The notes beneath the pieces are model-generated. The model had not been told where the DNA came from, ran no database searches, and worked only from the letters and a program-made list of their open reading frames with translations. From Clostridiales bacterium (GTDB lineage Bacteria; Bacillota; Clostridia; Lachnospirales; WRAX01), in assembly GCA_031265685.1 (NCBI GenBank), contig JAISCI010000029.1, positions 1 through 50,123 of the forward strand: DNA of 50,123 bases. Reading direction: 5' to 3'. Positions 38,681 through 47,959 of this stretch are shown one piece after another. The stretch's first letter is position 1, and each line of letters starts with the position of its first letter. A program made the translations under genes and the position numbers.

Positions 38681-40072
38681 TTACGACACCCGTAGTCCAA
38701 AATACTTGACGGAGTTTCCAAAAGCGATATCCCGTATAATTCCGCCCAGCGTCTCATAGTCCTCCGGATATTCCCCGTTATCCACCCATTCGCCGATCAG
38801 GCCGCAGAGTATGCGCCGGAAATACTCATGGCGGGTGTAGCTCAGCAGACTGCGCGAATCGGTCAGCATACCGATGAAGTCGCCCAATACGCCAAGATCG
38901 GCGAGGTTGGCCAGTTGACCGCGCATACCCCGCTTTGTGTCGTTGAACCACCAGGCCGAGCCGTGCTGGATCCTTCCGCGCGCGCCCGCGCCTTGAAAAC
39001 ACCCCGCTGCCGTCGCGAGCGCCGCGTCGTCGTTGGGGTTGAGCGAGTATAGCACGACTTTCGGCAGCGAACCTTCCCGCGACAGCGCGTCGAGAATGCC
39101 GGCCACGCCATCCGCGCACGGTCGCGTCGATACGCAATCGAAACCGGCGTCCGGACCGAGCGCCTCGAAGCCCCGCGTGTTGGCGTTACGGATCGCTCCG
39201 TAATGAAACTGTGTCGCCCAGCCGCGCTTCGCGTACTCGCGGCAGCAGAACAGCAGCATCTCCGTTTTGAACGCGTCGGCCTGCTCACGCGTTACGCAAC
39301 CGGCCCGCGCCGCGCGAAACGCCGCGTCCGCGTCTCCGGGGACATAAACCATCGTGTCCAAGCCGTGGTCGGAGAGCAGGCAGCCGTTTTCGCCGAAGAA
39401 GTCCATGCGCCGCGCGAGGGCGTCCTTCAGGGCGTCGGCGTCGGTGATCGCGGAGCCGCTCGCCTCTCCGAGCTTTTCGATATAACCCCAGAAACCGGGC
39501 TTGTCGATGTTGACGGCCTTATCGGGGCGGAACGCCGGAAGGACGCGCGTCTTGAAACCCGCTGCGGCGATGGCGCGGTGATAACGCAGGTCGTCGATCG
39601 GGTCGTCGGTGGTCGCCAGCGCCGCGACGTTCGAGCGCGAGATAATAGTCCGCGCCGACAGCTCCGGTAGCTTCGCGCCGCATTCGTCAAAGATACGCCG
39701 GGCGGACGCGGGCGAGAGCGGCTCCGTTATGCCGAAATACCGCCGCAGCTCAAGGTGCGACCAATGATAGAGCGGGCTGCCGGGCGCTCGGGACAGCGCT
39801 TCGGCGTACCGCACGAACTTGTCGAAGCCGGGAGCGCCGCCGGTTACGAGGCTCTCGTCGGCGCCGTCCCAGCGCATCAGCCGCCATTTGTAGTGGTCTG
39901 CGCCGAGCCATAGCTCGGCCATGTCCGCGAATACTTTGTCCTCGGCGATGTGCGCCGGGGGGATGTGGCAGTGGTAATCGAAGATCGGCTCGGGCGCGGC
40001 GTATGTGTGATAGAGACGGCGCGCGGCGTCGGTGGTGAGGAGGAAGTCCTCGTCCATGAATGGTGTTGGCAT
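38681..40072 (-). CDS. uxaC: glucuronate (uronate) isomerase
   Basis: EPIFDYHCHIPPAHIAEDK, WLGADHYKWRLMRWDG, HYGAIRNANTRGFEALGPDAGFD, SWWFNDTKRGMRGQL. Confidence 0.95.
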   Translation of the reverse strand: MPTPFMDEDFLLTTDAARRLYHTYAAPEPIFDYHCHIPPAHIAEDKVFADMAELWLGADHYKWRLMRWDGADESLVTGGAPGFDKFVRYAEALSRAPGSPLYHWSHLELRRYFGITEPLSPASARRIFDECGAKLPELSARTIISRSNVAALATTDDPIDDLRYHRAIAAAGFKTRVLPAFRPDKAVNIDKPGFWGYIEKLGEASGSAITDADALKDALARRMDFFGENGCLLSDHGLDTMVYVPGDADAAFRAARAGCVTREQADAFKTEMLLFCCREYAKRGWATQFHYGAIRNANTRGFEALGPDAGFDCVSTRPCADGVAGILDALSREGSLPKVVLYSLNPNDDAALATAAGCFQGAGARGRIQHGSAWWFNDTKRGMRGQLANLADLGVLGDFIGMLTDSRSLLSYTRHEYFRRILCGLIGEWVDNGEYPEDYETLGGIIRDIAFGNSVKYFGLRVS

Positions 40073-40091
40073 AATTCACCTTCTCAATTTA

Positions 40092-41306
40092 TCAGAACCG
40101 AGCCTTATAAGCCCACAGCCCCAGCGCCGGATTAGGCACAAAATAAATCCCGCCGTCATTGTACCCGGCTCTAAGCGTCTCCGGCGCGAACCGCTCCGAA
40201 GCTTCCTCGAACGGCATATACTCAAAGCCCGCGCCCGTCACCTCTTCCGCCGTCAAACGCCGCGTGCAGTACGTAATCTTAAACCGCCCGTCGCTCGAGC
40301 CGTGGATGAGGTGCGCCGCCGCCGACAGATTTCCGCGCAGATCAGCGTTCTCCGCGCACATCCGGATGACGCGCTCGCGCCCCTTGTAGCCGTATTTGCG
40401 GATCAGCGCATCGATGGCGGGGTCCTCGCCGAATTTATCCGCGCCCGGCGCTAGAACGAACAGTTCCCCGCCGTCGGCGATCGCCATGCGCGTGCGGTAG
40501 ATGGCCTTGTTCCCGAGCCAGCAGCTCTGAAACTCCTCCGGGTCGAGCCAGACGACCATCGTTTGAACGGGTTCGTCCAGCAGCGTGATATTCACCTCTC
40601 GCGAGAGCGCCACCGCCGCCTCGAAGCCTTCGCGCCCGCGCGAGATAAACACGCCGCGCGTCTCGATAACCCCGGCGGGGGCGGTCGTTACTGTCAGGAT
40701 ATACCACAGCGGCAGACCGGCCAAGTATTTTTCGGCGGCGTAGTCGAATACCGCGCGCGCGGGCGAATGATCCTTACCCATCGCCGCCTCCAGCCCGCAG
40801 AACGCGCCGAGCATATGGGATGCGTTGATCATGGCCTGCCCGCCGCACCCGACGAAAATATTCTTGGCGTGGTTCGCCATGCCCACGACCTCATGCGGCA
40901 CCACTTGGCCGATCGACACAACCAAGTCGTACCCGTCGAACAGACGCCGGTTCACCTCCACGGGGATCGGGTCGCGGACCAGCCCGCCGGACACCTCCGC
41001 GACAAATTCGCCGGGCACCTCGCCGAGACGGATCAGCCCGTCCCGCCAATTGTGCGGGATGAAACTATGCTTCGGGATATCGCCGTACATATGCCCGAGC
41101 TGGCGGTCCGTCATAGGCACGTGCGTGCCCAGCGCCTCTATCAGCTCGACCAGCTCCGCCTTGAGGTTGTGATAGAGGTAGTTCGCGATAAACCCGGCGT
41201 TCGAGTGATACCGCGTATAGTCCGGGACAATGAGCAGAACGCGCCGCCGCTCCCCCGCCTCGCGTATAAAGCCGTCCAATTGCCGGATTATCTCGCTGCC
41301 TGTCAT
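40092..41306 (-). CDS. LarA-family (DUF2088) nickel-pincer racemase/epimerase-like protein
   Basis: VLLIVPDYTRYHSN, VVPHEVVGMANHAKNIFVGCGGQAMINASH; ATGA overlap with gnd; start set at MTGSEIIRQ. Confidence 0.75.
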   Translation of the reverse strand: MTGSEIIRQLDGFIREAGERRRVLLIVPDYTRYHSNAGFIANYLYHNLKAELVELIEALGTHVPMTDRQLGHMYGDIPKHSFIPHNWRDGLIRLGEVPGEFVAEVSGGLVRDPIPVEVNRRLFDGYDLVVSIGQVVPHEVVGMANHAKNIFVGCGGQAMINASHMLGAFCGLEAAMGKDHSPARAVFDYAAEKYLAGLPLWYILTVTTAPAGVIETRGVFISRGREGFEAAVALSREVNITLLDEPVQTMVVWLDPEEFQSCWLGNKAIYRTRMAIADGGELFVLAPGADKFGEDPAIDALIRKYGYKGRERVIRMCAENADLRGNLSAAAHLIHGSSDGRFKITYCTRRLTAEEVTGAGFEYMPFEEASERFAPETLRAGYNDGGIYFVPNPALGLWAYKARF

Positions 41307-42754
41307 ACCGTGTATACCGTGGACGCGGTGTCCCCGCCTTCCCCCGTCCAGTTGGTGTGGAAAAACCGCCCGAGCGGCGCGTCCACGCGCTCGTAGGTGT
41401 GGGCGCCGAAGTAATCGCGCTGAGCCTGAAGCAGGTTCGCCGGGAGCCGCGCCGAGCGGTATCCGTCGAAATACGTCAGCGCGGAAGCCATCGCCGGTAC
41501 GGGTATGCCGTAGGTAATTGCCGCCGCGCACACCTCTCGCCAGCCCTTCTGCGCCGCCTGTATCCTGCCGCTGAAATAGCCGTCCAGCAGCAGGTTAGGA
41601 AGCCCCGGATCCTTGTCGAACGCCTTTTTTATGTCTCCGAGGAACGCGCTGCGGATTATGCAGCCTCCGCGCCACATCAGCGCTATACCGCCGTAGTTCA
41701 GATCCCAGCCGCAGGTGTTGGCGGCCGAGCGCATGAGCGTGTAGCCCTGGGCGTAGCTGATAATCTTGGAAGCGAATAACGCGTCTTTAATCGCGCCGAC
41801 AAAGGCGGGCTTGTCCCCCGCGAACGCGCGTCCGGGACCGCTGAGAACGCCGGACGCGGCCACGCGCTCTTCCTTCGCCGCCGACAGGCACCGCGCGAAC
41901 ACGGCCTCGCCGATCAGCGTCAGCGCCACGCCCTCATCCAGGGCGGCTATGCCCGTCCATTTGCCCGTACCCTTCTGCCCGGCGGTATCCAGTATCTTGT
42001 CGATAATCGGCAGGCCGTCCGCGTCCTTATATTTCAGAATATTACTGGTTATCTCGATCAGGTAACTGTCCAGCTCGCCCTTGTTCCACTCGGCGAAAAC
42101 CTTGCCGATCTCTTCGGCGCCCATGCCCAGCAGATCGCGCATAAGCTGGTAGGCCTCGCAGATCAGCTGCATGTCGCCGTACTCGATGCCGTTGTGAACC
42201 ATCTTGACGAAATGCCCCGCGCCGCCCTGTCCGACCCAGTCGCAGCAGGGGCTACCGTCCTCGACTTTCGCCGAGATAGCTTGCAAAACCGGCGCGACGC
42301 TGGGCCAAGCCGCCGGCGATCCGCCCGGCATAATCGAAGGTCCTTTGAGGGCGCCTTCCTCTCCGCCGGATACGCCCGTGCCGACGTAGAGAAGCCCCTT
42401 ACTCTCGACATACGCCGTCCGGCGGGCGGTGTCCGGGAAATGCGAATTGCCGCCGTCGATGACGACGTCTCCCGGCTCGAGGACGGCGAGAAGCTGTTCG
42501 ATGGTGTCGTCCACGGGCTTACCCGCCTTGACCATGATCATCACTTTGCGCGGCGTCTTAAGCGCGGCGGCCAAATCGGCCAGAGTCTTTGTCCCGACGA
42601 TGTTCCGGCCTTTCGCCCTGCCGTTCACAAAATCGTCCACTTTACTGGTTGTGCGGTTATATACCGCCACCCGGAATCCCTTGGATTCCATATTCATGAC
42701 CAAATTCTCGCCCATGACGGCAAGGCCGATCAGGCCTATATCGCATTTCCCCAT
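41303..42754 (-). CDS. gnd: 6-phosphogluconate dehydrogenase (decarboxylating)
   Basis: IGLIGLAVMGENLVMNMESKGFRVAVYNRT; GTGVSGGEEGALKGPSIMPGG; VGQGGAGHFVKMVHNGIEYGDMQLICEAY. Confidence 0.97.
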   Translation of the reverse strand: MGKCDIGLIGLAVMGENLVMNMESKGFRVAVYNRTTSKVDDFVNGRAKGRNIVGTKTLADLAAALKTPRKVMIMVKAGKPVDDTIEQLLAVLEPGDVVIDGGNSHFPDTARRTAYVESKGLLYVGTGVSGGEEGALKGPSIMPGGSPAAWPSVAPVLQAISAKVEDGSPCCDWVGQGGAGHFVKMVHNGIEYGDMQLICEAYQLMRDLLGMGAEEIGKVFAEWNKGELDSYLIEITSNILKYKDADGLPIIDKILDTAGQKGTGKWTGIAALDEGVALTLIGEAVFARCLSAAKEERVAASGVLSGPGRAFAGDKPAFVGAIKDALFASKIISYAQGYTLMRSAANTCGWDLNYGGIALMWRGGCIIRSAFLGDIKKAFDKDPGLPNLLLDGYFSGRIQAAQKGWREVCAAAITYGIPVPAMASALTYFDGYRSARLPANLLQAQRDYFGAHTYERVDAPLGRFFHTNWTGEGGDTASTVYTV

Positions 42755-42787
42755 CGCCGTTTCCCCCAGATGATGTTTTTCCGTATA

Positions 42788-43861
42788 TTAACGTTTTACC
42801 CTGGCGTTGCCTTTATATATATCCCAAACCTGATCCTCGTCGGCGGGCGAACCGAAGTCGGTCTCAAGCGTCGCCGTAAGCGCGCCGCACGCCCAGCCGA
42901 ACCGCAACCATTTCTCTGGTTCCCAGCCCTTGAGCGCCCCGTACAGCAATCCGCTGACAAAGGCGTCGCCGCCGCCGATACGGTCAAGCACGGGTATCTC
43001 GCGCGGCTGTTCCACGAACCAGTCCCCGTCCGCGCGCAGGATAGCTCCCCAATTATGCGCGTTCGCGCTGATAACCTCGCGCAGCGTAGTCGCGAATACG
43101 CTCGCGTTCGGATACGCCGCGCCCACGCGCCCGATCATCTCCTTGAAACCCTCTATCTTCGCGGAAAGCCCTTTCCCGCCGGACTCCGGGCCATCTATGC
43201 CGAGCGCCAGCTGGAAGTCCTCCTCATTGCCGATCAATATGTCGGACGCCGCCGCTATCTCGCTGAAGACGGCGCGAAGCTCGCGCTCGCGCCCTTTCCA
43301 GAAGCTGGCGCGGTAGTTCATGTCGAACGACACGAGCGCGCCGTTCGCCTTAGCCTTACGCGCGACGGACAGACACGTCTCGCTGGTCGTCTCGCTCATC
43401 GCGGCGATAAGCCCGGAGAGGTGTACGATTCTCGCGCCCTGTCCGCCGAAAAGCCCGTCCAAATCGAAGTCCTCGGGCGAGAGCGTCCGCCCGATCTCCC
43501 CGGCGCGGTCGTTCCAGACGCGCGGGCCACGGGCGCCGTACCCCGCGTCGGCTATATTGAATTGGTGCCGGTATCCCCAAGGGCCGCCCTGGGCGGTTTC
43601 CGGCCCCATGTATTCTATACCGCGCCGCCGCAGGTCGCCCCGGATGAAAGCGGCGATTGGGCTACCGGCCACGAACTTCGTCAGCGCGAGCGTTTTCAGG
43701 CCAAGCGCCGCCGGTACACTGAGGACGTTGCTCTCGGCGCTGGTGGCCTGCAACTCGAAAAGCCCCCCGGCATGCACCGGCTGGCGGTTCCGCGGGACGA
43801 GCCGGACGCCCATGCTGGTGAGTGTGACAAGGTCGTAGACCGCGCCTTTGCGCAATTCCAT
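42788..43861 (-). CDS. kdgK: PfkB-family sugar kinase, probable 2-keto-3-deoxygluconate kinase
   Basis: DRIGGGDAFVSGLLYGAL PfkB signature; uronate operon context; AGGAG before ATGGAATTGCGC. Confidence 0.8.
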   Translation of the reverse strand: MELRKGAVYDLVTLTSMGVRLVPRNRQPVHAGGLFELQATSAESNVLSVPAALGLKTLALTKFVAGSPIAAFIRGDLRRRGIEYMGPETAQGGPWGYRHQFNIADAGYGARGPRVWNDRAGEIGRTLSPEDFDLDGLFGGQGARIVHLSGLIAAMSETTSETCLSVARKAKANGALVSFDMNYRASFWKGRERELRAVFSEIAAASDILIGNEEDFQLALGIDGPESGGKGLSAKIEGFKEMIGRVGAAYPNASVFATTLREVISANAHNWGAILRADGDWFVEQPREIPVLDRIGGGDAFVSGLLYGALKGWEPEKWLRFGWACGALTATLETDFGSPADEDQVWDIYKGNARVKR

Positions 43862-44003
43862 TGGAATCACTCCTAAAAAAGTCTGTTAACGGGTTAATTT
43901 TACTACAAAGCCAAAGCGATGTCAATGATCGGCGGAGACGGGGGAGCGTCAAAACTATGCCGCAAATGACTGTATGAAATTGAAAAAATCCGACGCGAGC
44001 GGT

Positions 44004-44951
44004 TTACCCCATAGATCCGGCGCTGCCGAGCACGTCCGCGATTTTGCCCTCGATCAGTCTCTGGATATAGACGCGGGCGTCGCCGAGATAGCCGCGCGGG
44101 TCGAACGACTCGGGCTTGTTGCCGAAGTGCTTGCGGATAGCCGCCGTCATCGCGAGCCGGATGTCTGTATCCATGTTGATTTTACAGACGGACATAGCCG
44201 CCGCCTTGCGCAGCATCTCCGCGGGCATGCCCTTCGCGCCAGCCAGCCTGCCGCCGTATGCGTTGCACGTCGCCACGGACTCCTCGTCCACGCTGGACGC
44301 CCCGTGCAGTACGATGGGATATTCCGCGAAACCTGCGGCGGCAAGCTTCGCGGTTATCGTCTCGAGCCGGGCGAAGTCGATCTTCGCGTCGCCTTTGAAC
44401 TTGTACGCGCCGTGACTCGTGCCGATCGCTATCGCGAGTGAATCCACCCCCGTGCGCGAAACAAAGTCCACGGCTTGATCGGGGTCGGTGTACGTAGCGT
44501 TGGCGGCGTCCACGTTCACGTCGTCCTCGACGCCGGCCAGCTTGCCCAGCTCCGCCTCGACGGATATGCCGCGCTCATGCGCGTATCGCGTCACTTCGGT
44601 CGTTTTAGCGACGTTCTCCTCGTAGTCGTAATGCGAGCCGTCGAACATGACGGACGTGAAGCCCGCCGCGATAACCTCCCGGACGGTCTCAAAGTCGGGT
44701 CCGTGGTCCAGGTGGAGGGCTATGTCTATGCCGGTCTCCTCGACGGCCGCGTCCACCATGGCCTTGAGGTATCCCGGTCCGGCGTACTTAAGGGCGCTCT
44801 TGGACACCTGCAGTATGACGGCGGATTTTTTCGCGGCGGCGGCGCGCGTCACCGCCTGTATGATCTCCATATTGTTGATGTTGAAAGCGCCGACGGCGTA
44901 TCCGCCCTCGAACGCCTTTTTGAACATTTCTTTCGTCGGTGTCAGTGCCAT
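44004..44951 (-). CDS. fba: class II fructose-bisphosphate aldolase
   Basis: GAFNINNMEIIQAVTRAA, LHLDHGPDFETVREVIAAGFTSVMFDGSHYDYEENV, LAIAIGTSHGAYKF, IVLHGASSV. Confidence 0.93.
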   Translation of the reverse strand: MALTPTKEMFKKAFEGGYAVGAFNINNMEIIQAVTRAAAAKKSAVILQVSKSALKYAGPGYLKAMVDAAVEETGIDIALHLDHGPDFETVREVIAAGFTSVMFDGSHYDYEENVAKTTEVTRYAHERGISVEAELGKLAGVEDDVNVDAANATYTDPDQAVDFVSRTGVDSLAIAIGTSHGAYKFKGDAKIDFARLETITAKLAAAGFAEYPIVLHGASSVDEESVATCNAYGGRLAGAKGMPAEMLRKAAAMSVCKINMDTDIRLAMTAAIRKHFGNKPESFDPRGYLGDARVYIQRLIEGKIADVLGSAGSMG

Positions 44952-45082
44952 TTTTATGACCTCCCAAATTCATCTTTTGACCATTATAAACGCTTGTTAA
45001 AAAAAATACAAGTCTTGACGGGGTGGGACGGGCATATTATTATTCAGATAACGACGACGCGCGTATGAAAAGAGGTATAAAA

Positions 45083-47554
45083 ATGAACCGTAAAATATAT
45101 CGGGCCGCTCTGGCGCCGCTGGTCTGCCTGACGCTGCTATCCTGCGCCCCTGCGCCGTCCGCCTCCGATCCGTCAGCTTCCGACCCCGTTTCTACCGAGG
45201 GACAAGCCGCCGAAGTCTACGCGCCGGGCGGTCTCAGCGTCATAGAGCCGACGGCCGATCCGGTAACATACGACGGCGACAGCGTTCCGGTCTCCCGGGC
45301 GCTCGTGGCGAAGATGGCCGCGCTGATCGGCATGGACGGCGCGCGGATAACCGGCTTGCCCCGCTCGATCAAATTCGCGGACACCTCGGCGGACAAGTGG
45401 TATGACAAATACATCAACGCGGCTGTGTCGCAGGGCTACATGTCCGGCGCCGGCGAGGTGTTTATGCCGGAGCAGCCGCTTACGCTGCGGCAGGCGCAGT
45501 ACGTGCTGGACAAGATATGCGGCGGGCGCATCAAGATTCAGCTCACCGGCGAGAACGACGGCAAGGCTATCTCATACGCGCTCTGGACCGAGCTGTTCAT
45601 GAAGGCGCTGGAGGAGACTTCGGGCGGGGCGGGCGCCGCGGCGAAATTTGGAATAACGCGTCGTGACGCGATCGTTCTGGCGACGCCCGGCACGAACGCT
45701 AAACTTCCAGCCTGGCGCATGGTGACGGATTCGGGTCTGCTGAGCTTCGACGGCCTTTCGATGGACGCGTATGTGGACAAGAAGGTTTCCCTGCTGACCA
45801 AAGGACGCGAAACCGTCGCGTACCTCTCCCTGCTAGACGAGTCGCCTACGATACATAACGCTTACATAGTCGGTTCCACGTCGAGATCGATAACGCTTTT
45901 CGCCGGGGGCGCCGAGCGCGTCTACGCGTGCGCCGCCGAAGGCGTCGCCGCCGGGATGGTTCTCGACGTAAAAATAAACGGAAGGATCGCCGAGAACGTA
46001 ACGGTGTACCCGGAAAGCGCCGGGGGTACGGTCAAGCGAGTGACGCCCGACACCGTCGAGCTGGCGGACGGGCGCAAATTCGCCGTCACGCCCGAGACGC
46101 GCGTCTATTCCGTCACGGACGGAGCGCCCCGGCTGGGGGACCTTGACGCGCTGACCGTCGGCGGCGACGCGGCGGAATTCGCCGTATCTAACGGCACGAT
46201 CCGCGCGGCGATGATAAAACGCACCACCCTGCCCGAGCATATCCGCGTGGCCATATCGACTTCCGGGTTTGCCGGGCTTACGCACACGGGCGTGACGCTC
46301 ACGTCCGACGCCGCGTACACAGTGAACGACGGCTCGGGCGAGCGGACTATCGCGGCGGGCGAGCCGTATTCGGTCATGACGGAATCCGACTTCAAGAACG
46401 GCGCGACGCGTATATACGTAAAGCCGTCCGGCGGAGCCAAGCTCGCGGTAACGAGCGTAACTCGGGCGTATCCCGGCGGGGCTTCGCCGAAGTACCGCGG
46501 CGTGATAGAGATTAGCCTGGAAAAAGACGGGTTCTGCGTCGTCAACGAAACGACGATGGACGAGTACCTGTACGCGGTCGTTCCCAGCGAGATGCCGACG
46601 GGCTACGGCGTGGAGGCGGCGAAGGCGCAGGCGGTCGCCGCGCGCAGTTACGCCTACATACAGTACTACGCCAATCGCTTCCGGCAGTATGGCGCGAATG
46701 TGGACGACTCGGTGTCGTGCCAGGTGTACAACAATATTCCGGAGAACGACACGTCGATCCAGGCGGTGGACGCGACGCGCGGTCAGTGCCTGACATACGA
46801 CGGAGTCGTAATATCGGCGAACTACTTCGCGGCGTCCTGCGGGATGACGGCGAACAACGGCGAGGTGTGGGCGGGTTCGGACGGGGCGCTGCCGACTGAT
46901 ACAGCGCCGTACCTCGCGGCGCGCAAGCAGTATGTCTCGGGCGACTACGGCGATCTGTCCGACGAGGGGAACGCCGCCGCGTTCCTCAAGAATGACGCCG
47001 TCGAGTCATACGATTCCAAGGCGCCGTGGTTCCGCTGGACTGTCCGCCTCACGCGGGAACAGATCTCGCGCGGCGTTAACGCTTCGCTGGCGGCACGGTA
47101 CGCCGCCAACCCCAATCTGATCCTGACGCTCGATTCATCCGACGGCGTTTATAAGAGCGCGCCGGTGTCCTCGGTCGGGGACGTGAGGAGCTTGGCGGCG
47201 GCGCGGCGCGGGGAGGGAGGCAATATCATAGATCTGGAGATTGCCGGCAGCGAGAATACCGTCCTCATACGCGGCGAGTACAACATCCGCTCCCTGCTGT
47301 CGCCCTCGAAGATGGGCGGCGTCACGATAAAGCGCAAGAACGGTTCGGACGTCGCCGATTACGCGATGCTGCCGAGCGCGTTCGTGACGTTCGAGCTTGG
47401 CGCGGACGGGGCGTACACGCTGTATGGCGGCGGATGCGGACACGGAGTCGGCATGAGTCAGGACGGAGCCGCCGGGATGATCGGGTATGGGTATACGGCG
47501 ATGGATATTTTGGCGCATTATTATCCGGGTACGGTGGTGCGCAAGATGTATTGA
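45083..47554 (+). CDS. lipoprotein with an SLH-like region and a SpoIID/LytB domain
   Basis: LTLLSCAP lipobox; KFADTSADKWYDKYINAAVSQGYMSGAGE SLH-like; TTMDEYLYAVVPSEMPTGYGVEAAKAQAVAARSYA and GCGHGVGMSQDGAAGMIGYGYTAMDILAHYYPGT SpoIID signatures. Confidence 0.88.
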   Translation: MNRKIYRAALAPLVCLTLLSCAPAPSASDPSASDPVSTEGQAAEVYAPGGLSVIEPTADPVTYDGDSVPVSRALVAKMAALIGMDGARITGLPRSIKFADTSADKWYDKYINAAVSQGYMSGAGEVFMPEQPLTLRQAQYVLDKICGGRIKIQLTGENDGKAISYALWTELFMKALEETSGGAGAAAKFGITRRDAIVLATPGTNAKLPAWRMVTDSGLLSFDGLSMDAYVDKKVSLLTKGRETVAYLSLLDESPTIHNAYIVGSTSRSITLFAGGAERVYACAAEGVAAGMVLDVKINGRIAENVTVYPESAGGTVKRVTPDTVELADGRKFAVTPETRVYSVTDGAPRLGDLDALTVGGDAAEFAVSNGTIRAAMIKRTTLPEHIRVAISTSGFAGLTHTGVTLTSDAAYTVNDGSGERTIAAGEPYSVMTESDFKNGATRIYVKPSGGAKLAVTSVTRAYPGGASPKYRGVIEISLEKDGFCVVNETTMDEYLYAVVPSEMPTGYGVEAAKAQAVAARSYAYIQYYANRFRQYGANVDDSVSCQVYNNIPENDTSIQAVDATRGQCLTYDGVVISANYFAASCGMTANNGEVWAGSDGALPTDTAPYLAARKQYVSGDYGDLSDEGNAAAFLKNDAVESYDSKAPWFRWTVRLTREQISRGVNASLAARYAANPNLILTLDSSDGVYKSAPVSSVGDVRSLAAARRGEGGNIIDLEIAGSENTVLIRGEYNIRSLLSPSKMGGVTIKRKNGSDVADYAMLPSAFVTFELGADGAYTLYGGGCGHGVGMSQDGAAGMIGYGYTAMDILAHYYPGTVVRKMY

Positions 47555-47760
47555 CAGAGATTAGCGCCGGCGGCGCGAGCCGCCGATTCCGTCTCGGCGA
47601 GAGCCGTCGGGGGCGGGCGGGCAGGGGCCTGACGCCGCCGGCTGGCGAGCGATATGGCCGAAGCCCTTCACCGCGCGGTCGGCGGCGTGTCGCGTTGAGC
47701 GTTGCCGGTCAGTCGGCGGCAATCGTTGGGTAAAAATTCTATCAAACTTCATATAATGGA

Positions 47761-47955
47761 ATGAACCGGGAAAACAGCCGGCAGCGCGCGCCGGAAATAA
47801 AGACGCTCGGCATGGCGCCCGACCAAACTTGGATGACCGCGCCTGGCGGCAAGTATATATACCAAAGGTCTGCGGAACTGGATATGCCGTTCATTATCTG
47901 CGCGGCGGGCGATCTGAACCTATACGAACGTTTCGGCTTGATGAGAAGGAAGTGA
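47761..47955 (+). CDS. small hypothetical protein directly upstream of the S8 peptidase
   Basis: 64 aa ORF ending 4 nt before the protease start. Confidence 0.4.
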   Translation: MNRENSRQRAPEIKTLGMAPDQTWMTAPGGKYIYQRSAELDMPFIICAAGDLNLYERFGLMRRK

Positions 47956-47959
47956 CGCG

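Noticed and set aside
42194-43876. 560-aa plus-strand ORF across gnd and kdgK
   Set aside because: Antisense to two well-recognised genes; no domain signature.
47561-47760. short ORFs between the SpoIID and protease genes
   Set aside because: Arg/Gly-rich translations in a GC-rich spacer with no RBS or motif.
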